Source: Sordaria brevicollis
Lineage: Eukaryota > Ascomycota > Sordariomycetes > Sordariales > Sordariaceae
Assembly (NCBI GenBank): GCA_033439795.1
Contig: JAUTDP010000011.1
Location: forward strand, 1,240,001-1,304,000
DNA length: 64,000 bases
Direction of reading: 5' to 3'
Shown here: positions 25,700 through 39,300 of the stretch, one piece after another
How the letters are laid out: every line of letters begins with the position of its first letter
How positions within the stretch are numbered: position 1 is the first letter of the stretch
Made by a program: the position numbers and the translations under genes
Notes under the pieces: generated by a model
The model's database searches: none
Told to the model about the DNA's origin: nothing
Seen by the model: only the letters and a program-made list of their open reading frames with translations

Positions 25700-26625
25700 T
25701 AAAAAAGGTTTAAAAATAATATAATATATAATACTTATATTTTATAATTAAATAAAAATAATTTATATACTTTATAAATAAAAATTTAATAAATTATTAT
25801 TTAAATTGAAATATTATAATAAAAATAATTCTTATTATTATTTAATATTAAAAGGATTTAAATATATAATTTTATTTTAAATTTATTTAATTTAGAAAAA
25901 ATAAAAGGAAAAAAAAATATTATAAATTAATAATAAAAATTAAAAAATAATATAATATATAATATTTATATTTTATAATTAAATAAAAAGGATTTATATT
26001 ATTTATAAATAGAAATTTTAAAAATTAAATAGATAATATTTATTTTTTATAATTAAATAAAAAGGATTTAATATTAAAACGATTTAAATATATAATTTTA
26101 TTTTAAATTTATTTAATTTAGAAAAAAAAAAAAGGAAAAAAAAATTATTATAAATTAATAATAAAAATTAAAAAATAATATAATATATAATATTTATATT
26201 TTATAATTAAATGTAAAGGATTTATATTATTTATAAATAAAAATTTTAAAAATGAAATATATAATATTTATATTTTATAATTAAATATAAAGGATTTATA
26301 TTATTTATAAATAAAAATTTTAAAAATGAAATATATAATATTTATTTTTTATAATTAAATAAAAAGGATTTAATATTAAAACGATTTAAATATATAATTT
26401 TATTTTAAATTTATTTAATTTAGAAAAAATAAAAAGGAAAAAAAAAATATTATAAATTAATAATAAAAATTTAAAAATAATATAATATATAATATTTATA
26501 CTTTATAATTAAATAAAAAGGATTTATATTATTTATAAAAAAAATGTTAAAAATTATTATTTAAATGAAAATTTTATAATAAAAATAACTTCTATTATAA
26601 TTTAATATATAAATAATTATAATAT
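25700..26625. repeat. Nested AT-rich tandem array (74, 226 and 302 bp periods)
   Basis: The word ATATTAAAA(G/C) recurs at 25845, 26071 and 26373 with long shared flanks, spacings of 226 and 302 bp. The 302-bp interval has an extra internal 74-bp unit: AAGGATTTATATT at 26216 and 26290, with matching sequence between. A further partial copy starts near 26545. Composition is over 85% A+T by eye. Confidence 0.7.
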
Positions 26626-26652
26626 AATATTAAATATTTAATATTTACCATT

Positions 26653-26959
26653 TATCACAGGGACAATTAACGCAAAGGTAGGTGGTAGATGTAAATATAT
26701 GTAATTACACAGAGGAAGAAAGAGGAAAAGGAAGAAAGTATACGTAGGAGGCCCGCCCTTTATAGGGCGCGACGGGAACGTACTAATTACGCGCGGTTAG
26801 GTGACCTTAACCGTATAGGCGGTAAGTAATAACGTAATATCCCGTACGGGCGGGACCATCCCGAATATAATAATACATTTTAGGAAGCGACTACTATACG
26901 AGCACAAGTACGTAATAATAATATACCAATTACGTATAATTATAGCTAGGCTTATAATA
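26653..26959 (-). repeat. 3' LTR (left copy)
   Basis: 307 bp, aligning end to end with 33609-33915; most differences are C/T or G/A. In minus-strand sense the LTR contains CCCTATAAAGGGCGG (26756-26766 area), a TATA box inside a short inverted repeat, probably the element promoter. A TpG start is degraded to TA in this copy. Confidence 0.87.
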
Positions 26960-26973
26960 TTACCTCCCTTTAA
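26960..26973 (-). other. Polypurine tract of the retrotransposon
   Basis: In minus-strand sense AAAGGGAGGTAA immediately precedes the left LTR, which is where a plus-strand primer must lie. It fixes the orientation of the element and the inner edge of the 3' LTR. Confidence 0.75.
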
Positions 26974-29724
26974 AAGAAGTTATATAATTAATTATTATTA
27001 TATAAAATAATCGAAATCCTTATTAGAAAAGTTTTTATAGCCGTTATTTTCAAACGCGGTAACCTCCTCTTCCTATTATATTCTTCCTACTATATTTCCG
27101 TCTCCGTCTCCGTTTCCGAGGCCTCTTCCGGCGTTGTAACCGTATCCTCCCGTATTCTTCCCGCCTCTTAAACTTCCTATACCTCTTATTTCCTCCGCTT
27201 CTTTTCTTCTTTAAATTATTATAATAATATTAGGGCATTTAGGTTTTCTTCGTAGAATCGGCGTATATATTTTAAATATATTGAAATATTATTCTTTAAT
27301 TATTAATTAAGGGCGTAAAGGGGTGCTTATATAACGTAGTATTCCTAAAAACGGCCTTCCTTCTTATAGCCGTCAATTTTAATAAATTCCTACTCAATTT
27401 ACTCCTTACTATTATTAATACGCTTCAAAATCCGACCGTAATTCGCTTATATATTTTTATTTAATTGTAATTATCTTAATAACCCGTTATTTAATTAATA
27501 TTTAATTTTATTAACGTAAAAGGTAGGGTTATATTTTATATTATTAAAGAATTCGAATATAATAATATAAATACCGGTATTAATAATTATAAAAAGTCCT
27601 TCGAAAAACGGTATTAATTTAATATAAGGATGGCCGGAATCGAAATTAATAATATTAAATAAAACTTAATCTCCTAATTTATATACCGGAACGTCCAACC
27701 GTCGGGTATTAGTATTATTTTTATAATGTTATTAAATTTTTTGGGCGTTCGTTATAATATAATCGAATATTTTTTTAAAACGATTAATAATTTTATAGGC
27801 TTTAAAATACTCTTTCTACTATATTACTAAAATTTCGGGGGGATAAAATATTATTAATTCGACGCCTATACGGGGGTTAAAATTATAATTAATAAAAAAA
27901 AGGGAAACGCTAATTATTTCGGAAATTTAATTATTATTAACGAATTCTGCGAATAATAATTAATTAACTTAATTATCCTATATTTAAATAATATATATCT
28001 TTAAATACTGTTTTATTTTTACGTTAATATATTCGGTTTAACCGTTTATTATTAAGTAAAAAACGGAGGATAATTTTAATATAATTTTTAAACGTATTAA
28101 TAAAACGCGTTAAAATATTGAAATAAATTAAATATTACGGTTAAAAATAATAAAATCGGGGAGGCTATATAAATTATATACCCGTTTAATAAAACGTTCG
28201 GCTAATTCTTCGGTAATAAAAATCTTATAAGGGATATAATAATATATTTTAATAAAACGGTCAATTACTATAATAATATATTTAAATTCTTAGCCGTAGT
28301 ATAAATATAGGGTAAGAGGGGTAATATAATTAATAAAAATCTCCTTCCAAATAGTAAAAAGGACGCCTAATAATTTTAATAATTTATAGGGGGAATAGTG
28401 TAATAATTTAATTTTAGCGTACTAAAAATATACCTTATAATAAATACGAACCGATTAATATATCCCTAACTAAAAATATAAACGAAATAATAAATAAAAA
28501 ATTTTCTTGTAATTTAAATAATTAATAAAGGGGGCGTCGTAAATATAGCGGATTAATTAAAATTATAATTCTATATCTTCTAAATTAATAATAACGGCGC
28601 TATAGTAATAAATTTATCCTTATACTATTTAATATTCTATAAACGCAATTTTTATTATTTATTTTCGTATTTTTTTAAATTAAGCGCGGCGTTCGGAATC
28701 CTAAAGGTAGGTTAGAAAGTCTACGAAGAAAATAGATTTCTTATAAGACTCGGTAACGAAGTTATTTACAAACTTTTTATTAAAGACTTTTAAATTGCAA
28801 AAATAGTACGTACCTATATTAATTTTAAAGTCCGCTTTTACTTTTACGTCGTTTAATACCTAAACCCTATTAACGAATATATTCTAATTGAAAAATATTT
28901 TATTATAAGCGAATAAACGTTTATTTCCTTCGTAGGGAATATCTTTTAACTTATAGCTAAGGGCGTTAGGTCGGATTTAGAGGGAATTTAATCGATATTT
29001 AATTATAAAATTAAATTATAATAAAAATTAAAATTACCGTATATACCGAAGAGAAAATTATTTATTAACGATAAACGTTTTTAAAATTTTATAATTTATT
29101 AATACTTCGAAAGGCTATTATACGCCTTCGAATTTTAACCTCCACTCCTCTAATACCTTAATAATAACGAATAACTCTTTATCGTAAATATTATAATTAC
29201 TTTCGGCCGCTATATATCGTCAATTAAAATAAGCAATTAGACGCAAAATATTTTCGTCGTTATATTATAAAAGAATACCGCTGTATACCTAATTAGAAAC
29301 GTCGATTTCGACGATTATTTATTTAAATTAATCGTAAATTCGTAAAACGGGACCCGTAGTAAATACTTTCTTAAAAGCATCGAACGATTTTTAGTACTAT
29401 TCGGTCTATATTTATATTATTTTATTTATATTCTTCTTTATAAATTCGTATAATAGTCCTATAATAATAGAAAAGTATTTAATAAATCGTTAATAAAAAT
29501 TTGCAAAACCTAAGAAATATTAGAAAAAATATTTAAAATCTGGAGCTTTTTAAGTAGTAATTGTAATAACTTTCTCGGAATTTATTTCGAAATTATTAGG
29601 AATAATAATTAAACCTAAATATTTCGTATAAGTAATATAAAATTTATATTTATTAACGTCGAATTAAAAGCCTATTTTAATTATATAATTTAAAACTTCT
29701 ATAACGTAATAGACGTAATCTTCT

Positions 29725-30130
29725 TCGTTATTGGAATATACTAAAATATTATCCAAGTAAATAATAGTATAAACGTCTAAAATATTATAAAATATATTAT
29801 TAATATAATTTTAGAATATCCTTAATATACCCTATAAATCGAATAAGTAAATTATTAATTCGAAAAGGCCGAAACGGGTAATAAACGCCGTAAATTATTT
29901 ATATCCTTCTTTAACCCGAATATAATTAAACGTAATAATAACGTCGAATTTAATAAAAATTTTCGCTTTATAAATAATATCGAATATTTCCTTAATTAAT
30001 AATAACGGGTAATAGGATTTTATAATAATGTTATTAATATTGTAATAATCGATGTAAATACGGATTCCGCCGTTAGGTTTTTTAATGAAGAAAATAGGGG
30101 CCGTAGTGGTGGATTGGGAAGGCCGGATAA
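29725..30130 (-). pseudogene. Reverse transcriptase remnant of gypsy pol
   Basis: Minus-strand translation gives the consecutive RT blocks SQSTTTAPIFFIKK, PNGGIRIYIDY, KIFIKFDVI, RVKEGYK-stop-FTAF, ITRFGLFE and finally YLDNILVYS (29733-29759). The catalytic YLDD is YLDN, a G-to-A change, and a TGG Trp codon in the EGH-W block has become TAA. Both are RIP-type transitions and abolish function. Confidence 0.88.
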
Positions 30131-31993
30131 ACTTCTTCTAAAAATTGATATTAATTTATTTTTTAATTATAACCGCTTCGATAGGCGTAATATATCGGGG
30201 CTTTATATTAAACGGTTATTATTTTAATAATAATTCGATTTTATAATCGTAAATGCGATATAGTAGGACTTTTTTTATTAAGCGGGGAAAGAAAATTTCG
30301 ATATTTTTATAATATTTAATTAGGATTTTAGTTTTAATTTTATCGTCGGATTTAGTAAATTTATTACTCTTTTCTAAGAAAATTTTTACATCTTCTTCGG
30401 TAATTTTAATAACGTAAATTTATTTAAAGACTTCTTTATATATAGGAATATCCCGGCTAAAATCCCCTATTAAGTTTAATATTTTTATTAAAGCGGTAAT
30501 TTCTTTATTTTTATTAAAATTAATATTACCGGCTATTATATTAATGAATGGATAAATAAATAGCGGTAAAAGGTATTTATATTATTCCCCTTTACTATTT
30601 ATAATATTATTTATTATATCCTCTATTAATTCCTCGATGTCTATTAATTCCGAAATCGTAGATAACCGTTCTAATGCGGCGTAATTAATAATTAGAAGCT
30701 TAAAATTCTATTTTTCGTATATATAATTAAATATAATAGCGTTAAATTCTTTAATATCGGCCGTATTAAATGCGTTATTAACGCGTATAAAATATTGTAA
30801 TTATATTAAATATACTATTCTAATAGAAATACGGCGGTTATTTAAACGAATATATAGTTCGTAAACCGTAGGGTTTTTAATTTTAATAAAAAGGGCGGCT
30901 ATACTAGAAATTCCTTATATTTTAATCCCGGTTCGATTAACGATTAGAATTTTTATAAAGTTATTAATATAGCGCGGAGAATTATCGTATTATTTAATTT
31001 TAAAGATTAAAGAGGGAATTAGGGCAAATTTATTTTTAAGGATTAGAAAGGAGGGTAATAATTTAAAGATTAGTATTATTCGTAAAGTAATTTAAAAAGT
31101 GGGCTCCGGCTATAAAATTATTTTAAGGGATTTAAGGAGTGGAAGCGGCGGCGGGGTTAAAATCGGGGTATTTAATTATAATAATAGGCGAATAATTATT
31201 ATTATAATGCGATTAATAAAGTTTTTAGGTATAGTAATTTATTTATTAGAAAGATTTAAAGAGAGGTAACGGCCGCGGTATTAGGTAAAGCGGACGGTAT
31301 AATTATTGTAATTAATTTTAAATCGATAATATTATATTTATAGGAAGCCGAAAATAATAGGGTAATTTTTAAAAATATTATAAACGAAGAAAGTAATAAT
31401 CTCTATATAAAGATTAATGCGGAATCGAATATAAATTCCTTCAAAAATAATACTTTTAATAATTTTATTAGTAAAGACTAATTTCTTTAATTATAAAAGT
31501 TTAAAACGTAGGAGGTTATTCTTTTTTATAAACGAAGAATTTAAAAAAGTATAAACGGAATAACTACTATTTATTAAAGTAATATAATAATTTTTACGCA
31601 ATTTAATATATATATAAAATAATAAGAGTATTAAATTTAAGGATGCGGAATTATTTAAAAATTAAATTCGTATTTCCTCTAAATCCTTTAATTTATAATT
31701 TAAAATTTACTTCTTTAATAATACTAATTTGGGCCTCTATACGTAACTATATACAAAAGTTAGGTATTTCCTTAATCGTTATAATATTCGCCGCTAATAA
31801 TTTACTTAACGGGTTAGGTAGGAATTAGGTTAATAGCCAAAGCGGGAACCAAATTAATAACGGGAGTATTAGCGTTATAAATATTAATAATATTATTATT
31901 ACTACTATTATTATTTTTATTACGACTATAATTATTATTACGACGGTTATTTTTATTAATGGGGCTTTAAGGACTATAATTAATAGAACGAAG

Positions 31994-32035
31994 GTAATCT
32001 TTAATTAAATAACCAAATTGGCCGTAACGACGATA
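31994..32035 (-). pseudogene. Gag zinc-knuckle remnant
   Basis: Minus-strand translation reads YRRYGQFGYLIKDY, exactly the spacing of a CX2CX4HX4C knuckle. All three Cys codons (TGY to TAY) and the His codon (CAY to TAY) have become Tyr. Each needs only one RIP-type transition. Confidence 0.75.
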
Positions 32036-33608
32036 GAGGCTATTATATATACGTTAATCTAATATATTAAGGTAAATAATATTAGTAAGGTTAATAATAT
32101 TAAGATTTATTTTATTATTGCCTTAATTAACGGTATAATTATTAAAGTTAAAAGCGGAATTAGAGCTATTAATAACGGAGTTAAAATTACTATTAGAATT
32201 AATATTAACATTATTATTAAAGGCGCTACTAAAGATATTATAAGCTATACGGGCGCGGTAATTAATATCGTCCTAAATATAAGCGATTTTATAATATATT
32301 TCTAACTATTTATTTTAAGTATTATTAACGGGGGGTTTACAATAAATACCGGCGTTATAAATATATTTAGAGACTTTATTCCTTAAATACTTAACCTTCT
32401 AAGCTTTAATTAAGCCGTAAATAATTATTAAAGACGTTAATTCCATTTCGAAATTAATAAAATTCTTATTAAATTAATAGTATTCGGTTAAGCGACGTTA
32501 AATATCCTATTTAATATTAACTATTTCGAAACGTTTAATTAAATATTATATAAATTCGGCGCCCGTTTTCTATTCTTAAGCGTCTTTATTATTTTCGGTT
32601 ATAATAATTTTAATAAAGTCGTTAATATTAGATTTAAAATCGAAGCCGAATAATATAATTATATATAAAATCTTTTAACACTCGTCCTAAAATAGTATCG
32701 GGTCGTAAATTTACTAGGTTTAAATAACTATATATTAAAAGCGGAAGATACGAATATATTTAACGGAATCCTTTTCGAAATTAATAAAAACGGGGGGGTT
32801 AACGACCGTTTATTTATAAATATTATTAATTCCCAAAGTAGCGGGGTTAGGGTTATTAAAGTTAAAAAATATAATAGCGGTTTAGGTATTAAATTTATTA
32901 TATTAAATTTTAAAATCGGAATATTCCTTCTAAAGAACGGCGTATAACGTTTAGAGGTTTTTAAAATCGATAAAAATTATATCGAATTAATTAATAAAAT
33001 TATTATTTTAATTGTAAATAAATATATAATCGTTGCGAAGGTACTAATAAATACGGCCGAATAATTAAATAATAAATGCGAAAACGGCTTCTCTAATAAT
33101 TAAGGAAATACGGTCGAAATAATTATAAAAAACGAAATAGAATTCTTTATCGTTATTAAAATTTACGAAAATCTCTTTAATATCCTTATCGAAAGTAAAT
33201 TCGTAGAAGGCGGCGCGGGTAATATTAACGTCGAGAATTAAATTATTATTACTATTAATAATATTATATAAAGTTTTTAAAATAGTAATATTATTAGGAT
33301 TAATAAAGTTAATATTAAAAATTAAAGCGTTAAGGAGAATATTTAACGTACTATTAGGGGAGAAAATTACGGGGTCGCTATCGCCGTTATAAAATATAAA
33401 AAACGGTATAATTAGGATCGTTTAATTGTCGTAAATCTTTTTATTTATTAAATATAAAAACCTTCTTTTATTCAATTAAATAAAGGGATTTAATAATAAA
33501 AGAAATACGCTAATTCAACGGCTCGTATACGGCGAACGGGAAGTAGGCGACTTATTTTAAATGAAATAAAATTACGTATAAACGTATTATTTTAAAAGTA
33601 TAATTAAC

Positions 33609-33915
33609 TATTATAGGGATAATTAACGTAAGGGTAAATAATAAATATAAATATATATAATTATATAAAGGAAAAAAGAGGAAAAAGAAGAAAGTGTACG
33701 TAGGAGGCCCGCCCTTTATAGGGCGCAACGGGAATGCGCTAATTACGCGCGGTTAGGTAACCCTAATTGTATAGGTAGTGAATAATAATGTAATATCCCG
33801 TACGGGCGGGATTATCCCGAATATAGTAGTACGTTTTAAGAAGCGACTACTATACGAACACAAGTACGTGATGGTAATATACTAATTACGTACAGTTACG
33901 GCTAGGCTTGTAACA
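33609..33915 (-). repeat. 5' LTR (right copy)
   Basis: 307 bp; begins TGTTAC in element sense and carries the same TATAAAG promoter word (33714-33720) as the left copy. The primer-binding site should lie just left of 33609 but is too degraded to identify its tRNA. Confidence 0.87.
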
Positions 33916-35840
33916 CTATTAATATAATTATAATATTAATTTCTATTAAATTAATTTAAAAATAAAAATTTAAATTATATAAAAGGTCGCTAAAATATAA
34001 TAATAAATATTAATTATAAGTGGAATACCATATGGAATATATTTAAAATATATTTATAATAGGTTAATATTATATTAATAAAGGTACGTTTATAAAATAT
34101 ATAGTAAATAATTTATATATCTTCCGACATTGCGTCGTATATATTTCTATATTATAATTTATATTATTCACCCTCTTATTTTATAAAATATTAAATTCCT
34201 TTTCCGCTAAAATTATTTCCTTCTTTTACCTTCTTATAATATTAACGATAATTACTATAACCGCTACCAATTTATCTAGCTACGTAAATTTTACAACCCT
34301 TTATTATTTTTCTTAATTTTTTTCCTAATATTATTTAACCTAATTACCGGTAATATACCGTACCGGATAAACGTCCTAAAATATACCCAACTTGGGTTAT
34401 ATAAATAAATAATATATTTATTTACTTATTATAACGTTAAATTAATAACGGGTAAAACGGCCGTATTATTATATTTTATAACGAAGTTTTTTATCGCTTT
34501 CCGGCCTTTAACGGCGCAATTATTATAGTTTATAATATAACGAAATAATTCGTATCTAATCGATATCTATATTATTACTTCTAAATATATTATAATTAAA
34601 ATAAGCTACTCTTAACGCTTTATAATAATATATTAAATACTTTAATTATTTTAAATAAAAAAAATATATTTAATAAACCGTCTTTCTCCGTTTCGTTTTA
34701 ATATTCTATTAATATATTTTAATAAAATATTTTAACCGGTTCGCTTATACCTTATTAAGCGACCGGGAATATACCGAATAAATAGTACGTATTAAAATTA
34801 AATTCCTAAAAGAGGAATAATTTAATATTAAATTCGTTAATAATGCTAACCCCGGAATTAATTTCTATTAATAATGTTATAAAAATATAAATATAAATAA
34901 TTATTAATTTAATATATATAGGCTACGGGTATATCTTTTAAATAATCCCTGTAATTATAATAATCGTAATAACTAATTTAAAACGATTTACCTCTAAATT
35001 TAAATTTAGATTTTAAAAATCCAAATCCAAATATTAGTATTAAATTTAATCGCTTTTTCAAACGTCTAAATTAAAATACGGAATACTAATCGGCGCCGAA
35101 TTCCTATATAAATAATTTATTAATAAAGGTTTATTTTTTCTAAATCTATATTATAATAATAATTTATTAATACTTTATTAATCCTTTATTAACCGCTAAT
35201 TTATATATTATTAATTATAGCCTAATACACCGGTTATTAATAAACAATTGGGTAAAAAGACTCTTTCCTTTTATAATTAATATATTAGTTAATATAGTAA
35301 AAGATCTTTATTTCGCGAATATTCGCGCAATATATTACCTTAATCGTTATTAATATAATTAGATAAACGGCCAATAGCCCCCCTTTCGTTACTTCTTCTA
35401 GTAAAAGGAAATTTAATAGATTATTATTAATTAAATTAAATAATTATAATAAATTAATATATAATAAATTAATTAATATAAAATAAAAACGTTAATCGAT
35501 ATTTTTATTTCCGGGAAATATAATCCTTATAAAGTATATTACCGAAAAGGTTAATAATAATAAATTACTTTTCGCTTCGAATATTAATATAAATTAAATT
35601 ATCCGCTTAAACGAAATTACCTTTCGAAGGATTATAATATTATTTATTTCTAGGGTAAATAATTTTAAAAATAGGTAAATAATAATTAAAATAAGTAAAT
35701 AAGAAAGCGAATAAGAGTTATTAATAATTAAAAGGGGGATAGAGAACGTATTTCTAAACGATAACGGATATAAATTACTAAAAATACGTATATTATTTCT
35801 AAATTTAATTTTATATATTTTTTATTCCCCTCTTTAACCC
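33916..35840. other. RIP-mutated DNA, family unknown
   Basis: AT-rich with coding-like islands (for example 34430-34560 and 34730-34880) that give locally coherent but stop-broken translations. No domain is recognisable on either strand. Confidence 0.5.
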
Positions 35841-35844
35841 TAAT

Positions 35845-36365
35845 AATAATTTGAATAAATTCCCGAAAGTAAAAAGCAAAATATAAATAATACTTTTCCT
35901 AACCTAAAGTAATAAATTAAATAAATTCGTTTAATTAGAGAGGTAAAATAAAAATAATATCGAATTAACCCGTAGTAATAATCTAAATAAGTTCCCGAAA
36001 GTAAAAAGTAAAATATAAACAATATTAATTCCCAATTTGAAGTAATAGATTGAATAAATTTATTTAATTAGGGAGGTAAAATAAAAATAATATCGAATTA
36101 ACCCGTAGTAATAATTTAAATAGATTCCCGAAAGTAAAAAGCAAAACATAAATAATACTAATTCCTAACCTAAAATAATAGATTAAATAGATTCGTTCAA
36201 TTAGGGAGGTAAAATAAAAATAATATCGAACTAACCCGTGGTAATAATTTAAATAAGTTCCCGAAAGTAAAAAGTAAAATATAAATAATACCTTTCCTAA
36301 TTTAAAGTAATAAATTGAAGAGATTTATTTAATTAGGGAAGTAGAATAAGAATAATATCGAACTA
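35845..36365. repeat. Tandem repeat, four units of about 133 bp
   Basis: The word CCCGAAAGTAAAAAG recurs at 35862, 35994, 36127 and 36260 (spacing 132, 133, 133). Each unit continues with TAATAAATTRAATARATTYR-type sequence and AATATCGAAYTAACCCG. Units differ mostly by C/T and G/A changes, so the array existed before or during RIP. Confidence 0.88.
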
Positions 36366-39300
36366 ATAGGATTATAATATAAAGTTAATATATTAATAAT
36401 ACGATTTTGAAATAAAATTAGCCCGCTAAATCTAATTAAATAAATTAAAAGAATTATATTTAAGGAGTATTTATATTCATTTTATTTGGAAATAAGGTAA
36501 TAAATATTAAATTAGCTTTTTCGCTCCTTATAGGAAATGAAGTAAATATTATTTTATCGGGAGAGGGAGAAGGTAAAATAGTATTTTGGCGATAAATCGG
36601 AGAATTTTTAATTAAATCGATAAAATCTTTTTTATTAAATCTTTAAAAGTTAATTCTTTAATTTTCAATATTAAAATCGTTATATTAAAATAAGTTGGCT
36701 CTTCGACGTTCGATATCGAATTCGTTATATTAAATTATATTAGCCTTAAACGTCGAATAAGTTTCCGTATTTTAAAAATTAATATAATTATTATTAATTT
36801 CGTTATTACTAGCGGTATTATTAAAGGAATTAGCTTTAAATTAAGCAATTTAATTAATTTACTATTCTAATTTAAAACGCTCTAACCTTTTTTTTTAATT
36901 TGGTAAATAAATCTTTACTTTTTAACCTTAAACTCTTTAATCTTTATACGTTAATCGGGCGTAAAATCTTTAGCCTTTTCCTTCCTTTTTTTATTACGTT
37001 TATAAAATATAGCCGGAAGCTTAAATTCTTTAGAATTTAAATTTATATAGCGAATAAAGCGTAAAGGCGTTCGCTTATATAAGCCGAAGGGTACTTTATA
37101 TAATTAATTAGCGATTTATTATTAATAAATTCTTAATATATTTAATATACGTTATTTATTTATTATAAATCGGGTATTTAAACGAATTATAAATATCCGA
37201 AAAGCGGATATTATCTTCTATTTAAAATATTATCCAACGCCGTTTATAGGAAATTAGTCGGGAAATTAATAATAGTTCCGGAATATTTAGTAAATTATTT
37301 TTATTTAAGCCGGTAATAATAATATATTTATTAAATCGTAATTAATTAATATTCAAGAAAGAATTAATATTTAAAGGATAAGAATTTAAAAGAATCGAAA
37401 TATTAAATTCTATATTTAGAATTATAATCGTATTTTAAAGAATAAACCTAATATTCGTGGAAATTATATTCTCTATTAATTATTAAATTCTACGTTCGTA
37501 TTCGTTTAAATCTTTATCCTTTCCTTTATTATATTTATATCCTAATAAATTTTAATTAATATTTAATTATTAAACGAATTAAAATTTACTTACGTCGTTA
37601 TAATTAAAGAAGAATACGGTTAATATTATTATTAAATATTTATATAGGGTTTTAACGCTACTTACGATATTAATATTACCGGCGATCCTAAATATAATTA
37701 ATATTAAAATTACTAGCGAAATATCGTATATATAAAGCTATATTACTTATTTTACTACTAGGAAAAGGTATATTAAAAATAAATAAACGTAAAATAGAAT
37801 AAATATTTATATTAAATAGGTAATAAATAATAGTAAGTTTTTCCCGTATAAATAAATAATTAAATAATTTACTTCATTCGTTTAAATATATACCGGAAGT
37901 CCCTAACGATCTTCGGATATAATTTTAAAAATATTCGTATTAATATTAGTAACGATAACGATAAACTTCTTTTATTTAACCTAATTAAAAATACGATTTC
38001 TAAACCTAATATCGGTCCTAATAAATATTAATTATTAAATAATATTATAATTAATATCCTATTAATTCGTATTTAATAATAAGTAAAAAAGGATTTATAA
38101 AGCAATTTATTCAAAATATCATAATACTCCCTATATATTTTGCAATTGAATAATATTTCGGTATTATATTAAATCGTAAAATCGGGAGAAATATTTATAT
38201 ACGTAAGATTACGTTTAAAATAGATTCGATAATTTATAAATATTATTTAAAATTACTATTACTATTCGCGGTAATTAGGATTAATATAGAATAAATAAAT
38301 TCCAAACGCTATTAAATAATTAAAATTATATTAAAGAAGAAATTGAGAAATAAAATAATAAATATATTATATATTTATACCTAATTTATATCTAAAATAA
38401 TTACTCTTTAACGGAATTCGTTTAAGCTAAAAACCGTATAAGGGTTATTATAATATCGTTACCGCTAAGGGATATTATATTATATTTCGAAGATTTCGAA
38501 TAATTTAACGAAGGTTCGATAATAAAATATATAATTATAACGGTTAATATAAACCCGGGCGAAAATATATATTAATCGGTATTAATGAAAGCGGAAATAA
38601 AAAGGAAATATAAATATACCGGAGCGAAATATCTTATTTTTATATACGAAAGTTATTTTAGAAAAAGGCCGATAAATGCGTTTAAAAAATATATTTATTT
38701 CGAAATATTCTATTTATCGAATTTCTATAAATTATTTTAGGTAAAAATAAATTGCTAAAAGGTCGTTACCTTCCTAATAAAAATATTATATATATTAAAC
38801 GTATTATTAACGAATTAATAACCTATTTATATTATATTAATAAAAGGTTATAATAGCGTAATTAATTTTATCCGCTCTTTATAATTCCCCTCTATATTAT
38901 ATTTAAAATCCAATTTCGTTAAAACCTTCTAAATACTTAATAAAAGTAATTTTATAAATAATTTAAAATAAAATATTGTAATTAACGAACCCTTAAATTA
39001 AATCCTTTAATATTTAAGCGCTTTATTTAGAAAAAAAGCTTTAAAACGTAGGATAAGTAATAAATAAAGTTAAAATAAATATATTAGCGGTATTTTGCGT
39101 ATAAAAATATATATTATTTATTTAATATAAATTTTAAATTATTAATTTGCAAAATATATTCGAGGAAATCCTCCCGAATAATATCGGGGATTTTATTCGG
39201 AGCCGGAAGACTGTAATAATATTTACTATAAATAATAAATATATTAAACGGATTTTTCTCTCGATTTATTAAATTAAAAATATTAAAGCGAATAAAATAT

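Larger units (their letters stand above)
26653..33915 (-). mobile_element. RIP-inactivated Ty3/gypsy LTR retrotransposon, complete
   Basis: A 7,263-bp element on the minus strand. Two direct repeats of exactly 307 bp bound it (26653-26959 and 33609-33915). The 5' LTR, on the right, begins TGTTAC in transcription sense. The flanks CCATT and CTATT form a 5-bp target duplication differing by one C/T. A polypurine tract lies directly inside the left LTR. Reading right to left, a Gag zinc knuckle (about 32.0 kb) precedes a reverse transcriptase (about 30.13-29.73 kb) with FFIKKPNGGIR, KIFIKFDVI and YLDNILVYS. This gives gag-pol order, and the RT sequence resembles fungal Ty3/gypsy (chromovirus-like) elements. 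Stops and changed catalytic residues fit RIP, so it cannot be autonomous. The region left of the RT (27.0-29.7 kb) should hold RNase H and integrase remnants, which I could not place exactly. Confidence 0.88.

Noticed and set aside
25700..26625. CRISPR-like array
   Set aside because: Fungal nuclear DNA; the units are contiguous AT-rich tandem copies without unique spacers.
31643..31828. Open frames inside the AT-rich island (also 35840-36022 and 39114-39311)
   Set aside because: Chance frames in RIP-mutated DNA; the first is on the opposite strand to the gypsy element's coding direction.
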